A stretch of 64,000 nt of DNA from assembly GCA_041653995.1 (NCBI GenBank), contig JBAZEK010000001.1, forward strand, positions 744,001 to 808,000, given 5' to 3'. Shown here piece after piece: positions 39,690-48,212 of the stretch. This DNA comes from Dehalococcoidia bacterium (GTDB lineage: Bacteria; Chloroflexota; Dehalococcoidia; GIF9; UBA5629). The position numbers and the translations under genes were made by a program. How positions within the stretch are numbered: the stretch's first letter is position 1; each line of letters opens with the position of its first letter. The notes under the pieces were generated by a model. That model searched no databases and was not told the origin of the DNA. It saw nothing but the letters and a program-made list of their open reading frames with translations.

Positions 39690-40091
39690 TCAAGCGCGCT
39701 TCCTGCTCACGGTCAGAGAGAGGCCGTCGACAGCCGTGACCGTGACTTCCTCCCCCACCTTCAGCTCTCCATCGGGACAGGATGCATTCCACAACTCCCC
39801 CTGCACCCTGACAAATGCCTCCGGAAATACCGTTTCGACGACGCCGGTGCTTCCCACGATTGCTTCAGGACCTGTCACGTCCCCGTACAGGACAGTGGGA
39901 TGACCTATGCGGTACATGATATAGCAAAAGACGGGGAATCCGGCCAGCACGGGTACGGTCAACCACAGCGGGACCTGTACACCCAGGGCGGGCAGCAGCC
40001 ATAGCAGCAGGGCGGCTATAGCCAGCTCTTCAATACCTGATGTGATCAGAGAATAGATGGTATGCCAGCGGCCGGATTTACGTTTTCTCAA
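39690..40091 (-). CDS. NfeD-like membrane protein
   Basis: A 133-residue protein with two hydrophobic segments (about 20-38 and 42-62). A C-terminal OB-fold-like domain reads IVGSTGVVETVFPEAFVRVQGELW and LKVGEEVTVTAVDGLSLTV, the NfeD C-terminal pattern. NfeD proteins work with stomatin/prohibitin-type membrane proteins, but no such partner is adjacent. Its gene lies 21 bases downstream of the cyclase gene on the same strand and is probably co-transcribed. Confidence 0.78.
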   Translation of the reverse strand: MRKRKSGRWHTIYSLITSGIEELAIAALLLWLLPALGVQVPLWLTVPVLAGFPVFCYIMYRIGHPTVLYGDVTGPEAIVGSTGVVETVFPEAFVRVQGELWNASCPDGELKVGEEVTVTAVDGLSLTVSRKRA

Positions 40092-40112
40092 CTGTTCCCC
40101 GGCTGCCGTATC

Positions 40113-40874
40113 CTAATCATCCAGTATCGCCACCACGCGCGCCCAGCCGGCGCTGCCCCCGGTCAGCCTGACCGGAAAGCAGGCCACCTTGAAGCCCGTG
40201 GGCCGAGGCAGCTTGTCCAGGTTGGCCAGTTTCTCGATGTGGCAGTATTCCTTCTTGATGCCGGCCTTGTGGGCGGTCCAGATCAATCCCTTGTCGTGCG
40301 TCCTGTCGAACTCCTCTTTGATGGCCGCGAAGGGACGGTCCCAGCCCCAGGTATCGATGCCCATCACGCGGCTGCCCTGGTCTATCAGCCACAGCGTGGA
40401 CTCCTCGGTCATGCCGCACCCCGCCGAGAAATACTCGGGCTTGCCCCAGAGCTTGTCTGAGTCCGTCTGTATCATGACTATATCCCAGGGCTTGATGCTG
40501 TAGTTAATCTTTTTTAGCGCAGCCTTGAGGTCTTCCACGGTTACACCGGAGCCCTGCGGCTTGTGCCGCATGTCCAGCACCACGCCGTCGTGGTAAAACC
40601 AGTCGAGCGGCATCTGGTCGATGGTCCTGGCCGCTTTACCTTCGGACAGAGGAGCGAAATGCCAGGGCGCGTCGACGTGCGTGCCGGCATGCGCGCCCAG
40701 CGTGGCTGCGTCGTCCGCCCACCCCAGCCCATCCGCCAGGTCATCCTTCTTGCCGCCCAGGAACATCTCGATGATGGGTAGGCTCAACTCATGCGCCTTA
40801 TGCTCCACCCTGACGGGCAGGGGTTCGCTGGGGCTGTCCTCGGTGGGCACGCTCAAATCATAAATCCTGGTCAT
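40113..40874 (-). CDS. cyclase-family hydrolase (kynurenine formamidase-like)
   Basis: A 253-residue metal-dependent hydrolase of the cyclase/KynB superfamily (PF04199). The hallmark HAGTHVDAPWHF (about residues 60-72) supplies the metal-binding His and Asp residues. IVMIQTDSDKLWG and MGIDTWGWDRPF also follow the family. Members hydrolyse amides or lactone-like bonds; no tryptophan-degradation genes are near, so kynurenine is not implied. AAAGGAG lies 8 bases before the ATG. Confidence 0.88.
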   Translation of the reverse strand: MTRIYDLSVPTEDSPSEPLPVRVEHKAHELSLPIIEMFLGGKKDDLADGLGWADDAATLGAHAGTHVDAPWHFAPLSEGKAARTIDQMPLDWFYHDGVVLDMRHKPQGSGVTVEDLKAALKKINYSIKPWDIVMIQTDSDKLWGKPEYFSAGCGMTEESTLWLIDQGSRVMGIDTWGWDRPFAAIKEEFDRTHDKGLIWTAHKAGIKKEYCHIEKLANLDKLPRPTGFKVACFPVRLTGGSAGWARVVAILDD

Positions 40875-40905
40875 CTCACCGCTCCTTTCACATTATGGCC
40901 GATGA

Positions 40906-41610
40906 TTATATTGCAAAATAGAGAACGCTCAATGCAATGCTGAACTGGGCGGCGTAATAAAGGATATGGTTAACCGCGATGTACGGCCTGGAATCCTTAT
41001 TGTCGTAATAAGTCATGCTCAGTACGAGGTCCGACAGCAGGAATAATATAGCGCCCACAGCCAGCAAAACGGTGCAGGCGATGTAACCCTGATTGACCGC
41101 CGCGTAGCAGGCCTGCGTCATCATGTAGGCTAATACGAATGAGTATGCATAGGTATCAACGGTATGCTCGGCGAAATTGAATTTGAATACAAACTTGCTG
41201 ACGCAGATTATTACGGCCGCCAGGATAACTGCGATAACCAGGGGTATCCAGCTGAAACCGAAATAGGCGATTAATGCCGCCAGGTAAAACAGGTGACCTG
41301 CAAAGAAAGCCGCCATCCCACCGTGCTGGTAGAGCGATGAAGACTCTTTATACATGATCTTGAGGTCCAGCAGTATGTCGCCGATCAGGCCGCAGACAAG
41401 CCCCATCATGATGAGCGCGGCGAATACAGCTGCGCAGGGACACGGGTTAACCATGAAAGATGCGAAGGCCGTCACTATGAACAGGAAGCTGGCAAGGGTT
41501 TTATACAGCAGGGCCTTGACGCTGCCGTTGCGGTCCCTGTTTACCAGAAAGAGGGTCAGCGCGACCGCGCCCAGAAAGACAATCAGATACGGATAATAAA
41601 TCATAGTCAT
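40906..41610 (-). CDS. YhhN-family membrane protein (lysoplasmalogenase-like)
   Basis: A 234-residue protein with about eight hydrophobic helices. The family motifs are CGLIGDILLDL, FFAGHLFYLAAL, LFLLSDLVLSMTYY and AVNHILYYAAQ, holding the conserved Asp and His residues. YhhN/TMEM86 proteins cleave the vinyl-ether bond of lysoplasmalogens. A minus-strand TATAAT (complement of 41616-41621) lies only 5 bases before the first ATG and 11 before a second in-frame ATG (41604), with no ribosome site, so the message appears leaderless. It is divergent from ligA. Confidence 0.88.
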   Translation of the reverse strand: MTMIYYPYLIVFLGAVALTLFLVNRDRNGSVKALLYKTLASFLFIVTAFASFMVNPCPCAAVFAALIMMGLVCGLIGDILLDLKIMYKESSSLYQHGGMAAFFAGHLFYLAALIAYFGFSWIPLVIAVILAAVIICVSKFVFKFNFAEHTVDTYAYSFVLAYMMTQACYAAVNQGYIACTVLLAVGAILFLLSDLVLSMTYYDNKDSRPYIAVNHILYYAAQFSIALSVLYFAI

Positions 41611-41615
41611 TGTAT

Positions 41616-41621
41616 ATTATA
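41616..41621 (-). promoter_or_regulatory. -10 box adjacent to the YhhN start
   Basis: TATAAT on the minus strand, 5 bases before ATG 41610; the second ATG at 41604 is more consistent with a leaderless start. Confidence 0.5.
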
Positions 41622-41661
41622 TAACAGTTTAACGGACATATATTTGGCCTCGGCTAAATGC

Positions 41662-41667
41662 TATAAT
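41662..41667 (+). promoter_or_regulatory. -10 box of ligA
   Basis: TATAAT 32 bases before ATG 41700. No convincing -35. Confidence 0.45.
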
Positions 41668-41699
41668 TCCCCTCATCAGACGGCTATGGATTTTATGCG

Positions 41700-43745
41700 A
41701 TGACGGACATTGAGAGCGTTAAGCAAAGGATCGCCGAACTCAGAGATAAGATCACTTATCACAATCACCGTTACCACGTCCTCGACGATCCGGAGATCAG
41801 CGACGCAGAGTACGACGCGCTTATGCTTGAGCTGAAAAAGCTCGAGCAGGCCCACCCGGAGCTGGTCACGCCCGATTCACCGACGCAGCGCGTGGGGGCG
41901 CAGCCGGTGGCCGCCTTCGGTGTCGTGAAGCATCCGCGTCCATTGCTCAGCCTGGCCAACGCCTTCTCGGACGAAGAGCTGGACGCCTGGTACAAACGGT
42001 TGACCGGGCTGGTTCCCGGCCATGATATCGATTTCGTCTGCGAGCTCAAGATCGACGGACTGGCCGTAGCCCTGACCTACGAGGACGGCGTCTTCACCGT
42101 GGGCGCCACGCGCGGCAACGGATACCAGGGTGAGAACATCACGCAAAACCTGAAGACCATACGGAGTATACCGCTCTCGGTCAGCCCGCAGGCGCCGCAG
42201 CGTTTCGAGGTGAGGGGCGAAGCCTACCTGCCCAAAAAGGGCCTGACAAAGATCAACGAGGAGAGGGCGGCCGAAAAACTCCCTCTCTTCGCCAATCCCC
42301 GCAACGCAGCGGCCGGCTCGGTCAGGCAGCTCGACCCGCGTGTCACCGCCGGGCGTCCGCTCGACATCTTTATTTACCAGCTCGGCTGGTCCGAGGACAG
42401 GGACATGCCGGGCACGCACTGGGAGACCATGCAGTACCTCAAGGCGCTCGGCTTCAAGATCAACAGCAACATGACACGCTGCAGGGACCTGGACGCGGTC
42501 AAGGCCTTCTGCCGCGACTGGGGAGGACGGCGTGAGGAATTGCCCTATGATGTGGACGGCGTGGTGATCAAGGTGAACTCCATCGCCCTGCAGGAGGAGC
42601 TGGGGTCGGTGGGGCACGACCCCCGCTGGGCCATCGCGTTCAAGTACCCGGCCGTGCAGGGAACCACGCGGCTTCTACGCATCGAAATCAACGTGGGCAG
42701 GACCGGCAGCCTCAATCCCTACGCCGTGCTTGAGCCTGTCAGCATAGGCGGCGTTACCATCAAGCAGGCCACGCTGCACAACGAGGAGGACATCCATCGC
42801 AAGGACCTGCGCATCGGGGACTGGGTGCTGGTGCAGCGGGCCGGCGAGGTGATACCTGAGATCGTCGAACCCATCGTCTCGCGCCGCACGGGCGAGGAGA
42901 AGGTATTTCACATGCCGCCGGCCTGTCCGGTCTGCGGCGCGGAGGTGATCAAGCCCGAGGGCGAAGCGATACACCGCTGCACCAATACCGCCTGCCCGGC
43001 GCAGGCGCTGGAGGCGATTAAGCATTTCGCCGGCAAGGGCGCCATGGACATCGACGGTATGGGCGAAAAGCTGTGCACCGCGCTTTTCGAGCAGGGACTG
43101 GTCAAGGACTCGGGCGACCTGTATTACGTGAGCAAAGAGCATCTGATGAATCTGGAAAGGATGGGGGAGAAGAGCGCGTCCAGGGTGCTGGCGTCCCTCG
43201 AGGTCAGCAAAAAGCGCCCGCTGGCGCAGCTCTATTTCGCGCTGGGCATACCCAACGTGGGTGAGGAGACTGCGACCATACTGGCCAGGCAATACACCCA
43301 TATAAATAGTCTGTTGAGTGCCGGGGCGGAGGAGCTGATGAACATACCGTCCATCGGTCCCAAAATCTCCGACGGTATACTGGCTTTCTTCCGCCAGCCC
43401 CAGAACATGCGCATCATCGAGAAGCTGCGCAAAGCGGGTGTGGCCATGGAGTCGGCGGAGCAGCCGGCCGGGGACCTCCCTCTATCGGGCATGGAGTTCG
43501 TTATAACGGGCAGATTGGAGACATCAGGGCGGCAGGAACTTGAGGCGCGCATCAGGGCGCTGGGCGGGAAGGCCGCCTCCGACGTAACCAGGCGGACGAA
43601 CTACCTGGTGGCCGGAAGCGATCCCGGCTCCAAGCTGGCGCGCGCCCAATCGCTGGGCATAAAAATACTGAACGAGAAGGAATTCCTGGCATTCCTCAAT
43701 GGTCAGACCGGCGGCGGCGATACGCGGCAGGCGAAACTGCTATGA
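41700..43745 (+). CDS. ligA: NAD-dependent DNA ligase
   Basis: A full-length 681-residue LigA that seals nicks in DNA using NAD+. The Ia domain and adenylation domain carry the catalytic Lys 117 in ELKIDGLAVAL. GEAYLPK and NPRNAAAGSVRQLD follow, then the OB fold (VGRTGSLNPYAVLEPV). The four-cysteine zinc finger is CPVCG with CTNTACPAQ, followed by helix-hairpin-helix repeats and a C-terminal BRCT domain (about 590-670; LSGMEFVITGRLE). The stop overlaps the pth start (ATGA), so the two are coupled. Confidence 0.97.
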   Translation: MTDIESVKQRIAELRDKITYHNHRYHVLDDPEISDAEYDALMLELKKLEQAHPELVTPDSPTQRVGAQPVAAFGVVKHPRPLLSLANAFSDEELDAWYKRLTGLVPGHDIDFVCELKIDGLAVALTYEDGVFTVGATRGNGYQGENITQNLKTIRSIPLSVSPQAPQRFEVRGEAYLPKKGLTKINEERAAEKLPLFANPRNAAAGSVRQLDPRVTAGRPLDIFIYQLGWSEDRDMPGTHWETMQYLKALGFKINSNMTRCRDLDAVKAFCRDWGGRREELPYDVDGVVIKVNSIALQEELGSVGHDPRWAIAFKYPAVQGTTRLLRIEINVGRTGSLNPYAVLEPVSIGGVTIKQATLHNEEDIHRKDLRIGDWVLVQRAGEVIPEIVEPIVSRRTGEEKVFHMPPACPVCGAEVIKPEGEAIHRCTNTACPAQALEAIKHFAGKGAMDIDGMGEKLCTALFEQGLVKDSGDLYYVSKEHLMNLERMGEKSASRVLASLEVSKKRPLAQLYFALGIPNVGEETATILARQYTHINSLLSAGAEELMNIPSIGPKISDGILAFFRQPQNMRIIEKLRKAGVAMESAEQPAGDLPLSGMEFVITGRLETSGRQELEARIRALGGKAASDVTRRTNYLVAGSDPGSKLARAQSLGIKILNEKEFLAFLNGQTGGGDTRQAKLL

Positions 43746-44329
43746 AGATCATCATGGGGCTGGGCAATACCGGCAGACAGTACCAGCACAACCGGCACAA
43801 TGTAGGATTTCACTGCATGGACCGGCTGGCGGAGAGGCATTCCATCAAAATTAAAAACAAGCTCTGTCACTCTCAAACCGGCACGGGGCTGATAGAAGGC
43901 GAGGAGGTCGTGCTGGCAAAACCTGCGACCTTCGTTAACCTTAGCGGGAACGCGGCTGCAGCCCTGCTCAAACGTTTCGGCTGCACGCCGCAGGATTTGA
44001 TAGTGATACACGATGACCTCGATCTGCCGACCGGGCGTATCCGCGTCAGGCTGGGCGGCGGGTCGGGCGGCCACCGCGGAATAAAGTCGATCATCCACGA
44101 GATCGACAGCCGGGATTTCAACCGCGTGCGCATCGGCATCTCCAGGCCCTTTCTGGATCGGTCCGGGCCTGATTATGAAAACGAGATCGTGGACTACGTG
44201 CTGGGCAACTTCAGCCGCGAGGAAAACGAGCTCATCCAGCCTGCGCTGGACCTGGCCTGCGATGCGACCGCCTGCATACTGGCGGAAGGCATCGCCGCAG
44301 CCATGAATACATTTAACCGCCGCAGGTAG
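43742..44329 (+). CDS. pth: peptidyl-tRNA hydrolase
   Basis: A 195-residue Pth releasing tRNA from dropped-off peptidyl-tRNA. The N-terminal GLGNTGRQYQHNRHNVGFH carries Asn 9 and catalytic His 19; the usual GLGNPG has Thr in place of Pro. KPATFVNLSGNAAAALL, the conserved Asp in IHDDLDLPTGRIRVRLGGGSGGHRGIKSI (parts) and RVRIGISRP complete the pattern. It overlaps ligA by 4 bases and precedes eno, which has its own promoter. Confidence 0.96.
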   Translation: MKIIMGLGNTGRQYQHNRHNVGFHCMDRLAERHSIKIKNKLCHSQTGTGLIEGEEVVLAKPATFVNLSGNAAAALLKRFGCTPQDLIVIHDDLDLPTGRIRVRLGGGSGGHRGIKSIIHEIDSRDFNRVRIGISRPFLDRSGPDYENEIVDYVLGNFSREENELIQPALDLACDATACILAEGIAAAMNTFNRRR

Positions 44330-44348
44330 AATTCTCTGCTGTTTCACA

Positions 44349-44378
44349 TTGCCCGCATTTTCAACCGGATGATATAAT
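44349..44378 (+). promoter_or_regulatory. promoter of eno
   Basis: TTGCCC (44349-44354), 18-base spacer and TATAAT (44373-44378), leaving a leader of about 50 bases before the enolase ATG. Confidence 0.6.
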
Positions 44379-44436
44379 GACACGGCTTTGAATTGCGGCC
44401 GAAAATTCCCCCCAGAATAAATCAGGTAGTAATAGC

Positions 44437-45711
44437 ATGAAAATAAAGAACATCAACGCACGCGAAATAATCGACTCCAGGGGCAATCCGACGGTAGAGG
44501 TTGAGATATCCCTGGAAAACGGCGTATCAGGCAGAGCTGCGGTGCCTTCGGGCGCCAGCACCGGCAAATACGAGGCGCTGGAGCTGCGCGACGGAGATAA
44601 GAAACGTTTCGGCGGCCTGGGCGTATTGAAGGCCGTGGAGAACGTGAACACCACCATCCGCAAGGCCGTCATCGGGCAGGACGCCTCTAAACAGGACATT
44701 TTAGATAATCGGCTGATCGACCTGGACGGCACGCCTGACAAGTCCAGGCTGGGCGCCAACGCCATACTGGGCGTGTCTCTGGCGGCGGCGCACGCATCGG
44801 CCAACTGCGCCGGCCTGCCGCTCTACAAATATATCGGCGGCGATAAGGCCGTTACGCTGCCAGTCCCCATGATGAACATACTCAACGGGGGCAAGCATGC
44901 TGAGAACTCCACCGACCTGCAGGAGTTCATGGTCATGCCCACGGGCGCCGCCGGCTTCTCGGCGGCCATGCAGATGGGCTGCGAGGTCTACCAGGCCCTC
45001 AAGAAGACTCTGCGGAAAAAGAGCTACAACACCAATGTCGGCGACGAGGGCGGCTTCGCCCCTTCGCTTTCCTCGAACAGCGAGGCTGTCGAGGTGATAC
45101 TGGAGGCCATAGAGCTGGCCGGCTACGAAGCGGGCAGGGACTGCCATATAGCCCTGGACCCCGCGGCCAGCAGCTTTTACAAAGACGGGAAATACGTACT
45201 GGCTCGCGAGAGCAGAACGCTAAGCAGCGCTGAGATGGTGGATTTCTATGCAGACTGGGCCTCTAAATACCCCATTATCAGCATCGAGGACGGCCTGGAC
45301 GAGGACGACTGGGACGGCTGGATACTGCTCAACAGCAAACTGGGCAAGAAGGTGCAGCTGGTCGGCGACGACCTCTACACCACCAACGTTAAGCGCATCA
45401 AACAGGGCATTGAAAGAAAGGCTTCCAACTCGGTTTTGATCAAGGTCAACCAGATAGGCACGCTGACCGAGACGCTGGCCGCCATCGATATGGCCCGCAA
45501 AGCCGGCTGGACGGCGGTCATCAGCCACCGTTCCGGAGAAACGGAGGACACTACTATAGCCGACCTGGCGGTCGCTGTGAACTCCGGCCAGATCAAAACC
45601 GGCGCGCCCTGCCGCAGCGAGAGGGTGGCTAAATACAACAGGCTGCTCAAGATCGAAGCCGAGCTGGGAAAGAAGGCCGTCTACCCGGGGCGCAGCGCCC
45701 TGCTGATTTAG
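44437..45711 (+). CDS. eno: enolase
   Basis: A 424-residue enolase converting 2-phosphoglycerate to phosphoenolpyruvate. AREIIDSRGNPTVEVE, PSGASTGKYEALELRDGD, NVGDEGGFAPSL, the magnesium ligands in SIEDGLDEDDWDGW and LVGDDLYTTN, the catalytic Lys in SVLIKVNQIGTLTET and SHRSGETEDTTIADLAV are all intact. It has its own promoter and lies two genes ahead of queF and three ahead of gap. Confidence 0.98.
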   Translation: MKIKNINAREIIDSRGNPTVEVEISLENGVSGRAAVPSGASTGKYEALELRDGDKKRFGGLGVLKAVENVNTTIRKAVIGQDASKQDILDNRLIDLDGTPDKSRLGANAILGVSLAAAHASANCAGLPLYKYIGGDKAVTLPVPMMNILNGGKHAENSTDLQEFMVMPTGAAGFSAAMQMGCEVYQALKKTLRKKSYNTNVGDEGGFAPSLSSNSEAVEVILEAIELAGYEAGRDCHIALDPAASSFYKDGKYVLARESRTLSSAEMVDFYADWASKYPIISIEDGLDEDDWDGWILLNSKLGKKVQLVGDDLYTTNVKRIKQGIERKASNSVLIKVNQIGTLTETLAAIDMARKAGWTAVISHRSGETEDTTIADLAVAVNSGQIKTGAPCRSERVAKYNRLLKIEAELGKKAVYPGRSALLI

Positions 45712-45725
45712 GAGGATAATATTTC

Positions 45726-46721
45726 ATGGAGCTGTTCAAGGGTATCAACCAGATCAAACTTCCGCTTCTCAAGGTCGGCCCGGAGAACGTCAACGTCTAT
45801 ATCATCGAAGGCGATGAAGGAAACCTTCTGATAGATACCGGCTGGAACACGCCCGAGGCCTTCAATACGCTGGCACAGGAGATGAAGAACAGCGGATTTG
45901 CCATGAAGGACATCACCGACATCGTGGTTACGCACGTCCACCCCGACCATATGGGGTTAGCCGGCAAGATCGCCGAGTTAACGGGCGCCAGTATAGCGGT
46001 ACCCGAAATTGAGAATAACCTGCTCGATTCCTATTATGATCATCCGGAAACCTTTATAAGCGAGATGATTGTTTTTTTTATGGCTAACGGTGTGCCCGAC
46101 TGGGAGCTCAAGATGCTCTCGGAGGCTTCCTTCAACATCCGTAGCTATGTCTCACCCTTCAAGGCTACGAAGCTGCTGAAGGGCGGCGATGTGATATCCA
46201 TGGCGCCGTACGAATTCCAGGTCATAGCCACTCCAGGGCACTCGCCCGGCCACATATGCTTATACGAGCCGGATAAGAAGTACTTTTTCAGCGGCGACCA
46301 TGTCCTATCCGAGGTAGTCCCCAACATAAGTTACCACCCCCGGTCAGGCGAAAACCCCCTCGGAGATTATGTAAAGTCTCTGGGCGCGTTATCGGAGTTG
46401 GAGGTCCGCTTTGTCTTCCCCGGCCACGGATCGGTGTTCAGCGGGCTCGGACCCACGATCGACGATACATTACGCTTCCATCGCGACAGGATGATGAAGA
46501 TACAGCGGGTGATGGGCGTTGAGACAAAGAACGCCTTTGACGTGGCGAAATCCATACCGTGGGTTGTCAACGGCGAAGAAACGGCCTACGATAAGTTAGA
46601 GCCGATAGACCGGAGGCTGGCGGTGCTGGAAGCGCTGGCGCACCTGCAGTACATGGTGGCCGAGGGCAAGGGCAAGAGAATGTCGGAAAACGGAACGACT
46701 ATTTATTTTTCCGGTGAATAG
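45726..46721 (+). CDS. MBL-fold metallo-hydrolase
   Basis: A 331-residue metallo-beta-lactamase-fold hydrolase. The metal motif HVHPDHMG is followed by TPGHSPGHICLY, SGDHVL and PGHGSVF, giving a complete two-metal site. The C-terminal 90 residues add a helical extension (TLRFHRDRMMKI, LEALAHLQYM), as in LACTB2-like or RNA-processing relatives. Substrate unknown. GGAGG lies 11 bases before the ATG, directly after eno, so co-transcription is likely. Confidence 0.88.
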   Translation: MELFKGINQIKLPLLKVGPENVNVYIIEGDEGNLLIDTGWNTPEAFNTLAQEMKNSGFAMKDITDIVVTHVHPDHMGLAGKIAELTGASIAVPEIENNLLDSYYDHPETFISEMIVFFMANGVPDWELKMLSEASFNIRSYVSPFKATKLLKGGDVISMAPYEFQVIATPGHSPGHICLYEPDKKYFFSGDHVLSEVVPNISYHPRSGENPLGDYVKSLGALSELEVRFVFPGHGSVFSGLGPTIDDTLRFHRDRMMKIQRVMGVETKNAFDVAKSIPWVVNGEETAYDKLEPIDRRLAVLEALAHLQYMVAEGKGKRMSENGTTIYFSGE

Positions 46722-46724
46722 TCC

Positions 46725-47147
46725 ATGGACAAACTCGTACGTAAAATTCAGTCGCTCAACCTGAAATACAGCGATGCGCCGCAGCCCGGCCTGCTGATCG
46801 CCATGCCCAATCCGTATGAGGGAAGGGACTACCAGATAGAAGTGGTCTCACCCGAGTTCACCGCGCTGTGCCCCATCAACGAGGGACAGCCCGATTTCGC
46901 CACCATCACGATCAAGTACGTGCCTGACAGGTCCATCATCGAGTTCAAATCGCTCAAACTGTACCTGACCAGCTACCGCACCGTCAGGACCTTCTATGAG
47001 GAATCGACCAACCGCATACTGGAAGATCTGGTCAAATCGCTCAAGCCCAGGAGCATGGAGATCGTCAGCGAATGGAATATCCGCGGCGGCATGTCGACCA
47101 GGATCACCGCCGCCTATAATAAGCGCAAAACAAGTAAAGGAGGTTGA
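46725..47147 (+). CDS. queF: preQ1 synthase (NADPH-dependent 7-cyano-7-deazaguanine reductase)
   Basis: A 140-residue T-fold enzyme of queuosine synthesis that reduces preQ0 to preQ1. The catalytic Cys 49 sits in EFTALCP, with the QPDFATITIKY segment after it, then IIEFKSLKLYLTSYR and a final RGG. The loop between Cys and the catalytic Asp reads CPINEGQPD, one residue longer than the common CPVTGQPD. Length fits the short (unimodular) QueF type. It lies 3 bases after the MBL gene and 3 before gap. No other queuosine genes are in the window. Confidence 0.9.
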   Translation: MDKLVRKIQSLNLKYSDAPQPGLLIAMPNPYEGRDYQIEVVSPEFTALCPINEGQPDFATITIKYVPDRSIIEFKSLKLYLTSYRTVRTFYEESTNRILEDLVKSLKPRSMEIVSEWNIRGGMSTRITAAYNKRKTSKGG

Positions 47148-47150
47148 CCA

Positions 47151-48164
47151 ATGGCATATAAAATAGGTATTAACGGATTCGGCCGCATTGGCCGTCTCGT
47201 CTTCCGGGCTGTCAATCAGCATTATGGCGACAAACTTGAGATAGCCGCCGTCAACGACCTGACGGATGCCAAAACCAATGCTCATCTGCTTAAATACGAC
47301 AGCACCTACGGCATCTACCCGGGCAAGGTGGAGGCGGCCGCCGACGCGATAATAGTGGACGGCGAGAAGACCAGGGTCATCGCGGAACGCGACCCCGCTA
47401 AAATACCGTGGAAAGACCTCGGCATCGACATCGTGCTGGAATCAACCGGCCTGTTCACCGACGCCACCAAGGCTGCCGCGCACCTGCAGGGCGGCGCTAA
47501 AAAGGTAATCATCTCGGCGCCGGCAAGCAATGAAGATATCACCATCGTCCTGGGCGTCAACGAAGATAAGTACGACGCTAAAAAACACAACATTATTTCC
47601 AACGCATCCTGCACTACGAACTGCATCGCACCGGTGGTAAAAGTCCTGAACGACAGCTTCGGGATTGCCAGGGGCTTATTGACGACCGTGCACGCCTATA
47701 CCAATGACCAGAGATTGCTTGACATGTATCATAAAGATCTGCGCCGGGCCAGGTCGGCCGCCCTGAATATAGTCCCGACCACCACGGGGGCAGCCAAGGC
47801 CGTGGCGCTGGTTATCCCCGAGATCAAAGGCAAACTGCACGGCATAGCGCTACGCGTGCCCGTGCCGACGGTCTCGCTGTGCGACCTCGTCTGCGACCTG
47901 AATAAGGAGGTCACAGTTGACCAGATCAACGACGCCTTTAAAGCAGCGGCCGCGGGTAAGCTCAAGGGCATACTGGAGTATTGCGAGGAGCCACTGGTGA
48001 GCACCGACTTCAAGGGCAACCAGAACAGTTCCATCTTCGATTCCCTGCAGACCCTGGTGCTGGGAGGCAACATGGTCAAGGTGATCGCCTGGTACGACAA
48101 TGAGTGGGGCTACAGCTGCCGCATGGCGGACCTGGCCATCATGCTTTTCGACAAGGGGCTGTGA
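47151..48164 (+). CDS. gap: glyceraldehyde-3-phosphate dehydrogenase, type I
   Basis: A 337-residue GAPDH. The NAD-binding start is KIGINGFGRIGRLVFRA. The catalytic Cys 154 lies in SNASCTTNCIAP, the base His follows in TTVHAYTNDQ, and phosphate-site residues in TTTGAAKAVALVIPE. WYDNEWGYSCRMADL closes the protein. AAAGGAGG is well placed before the ATG. With eno upstream it makes a small glycolytic/gluconeogenic group broken by an MBL protein and queF. Confidence 0.98.
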   Translation: MAYKIGINGFGRIGRLVFRAVNQHYGDKLEIAAVNDLTDAKTNAHLLKYDSTYGIYPGKVEAAADAIIVDGEKTRVIAERDPAKIPWKDLGIDIVLESTGLFTDATKAAAHLQGGAKKVIISAPASNEDITIVLGVNEDKYDAKKHNIISNASCTTNCIAPVVKVLNDSFGIARGLLTTVHAYTNDQRLLDMYHKDLRRARSAALNIVPTTTGAAKAVALVIPEIKGKLHGIALRVPVPTVSLCDLVCDLNKEVTVDQINDAFKAAAAGKLKGILEYCEEPLVSTDFKGNQNSSIFDSLQTLVLGGNMVKVIAWYDNEWGYSCRMADLAIMLFDKGL

Positions 48165-48172
48165 TAAATACA

Positions 48173-48208
48173 GATTAAGATTAAGATTAAGATTTAGATT
48201 GAGATTAA
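48173..48208. repeat. hexanucleotide tandem repeat (GATTAA)6
   Basis: Six consecutive 6-base units: GATTAA x3, GATTTA, GATTGA, GATTAA. They fill most of the gap between gap and the CorA-like gene and end 4 bases before its ATG, running into AAGGGG. Confidence 0.9.
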
Positions 48209-48212
48209 GGGG

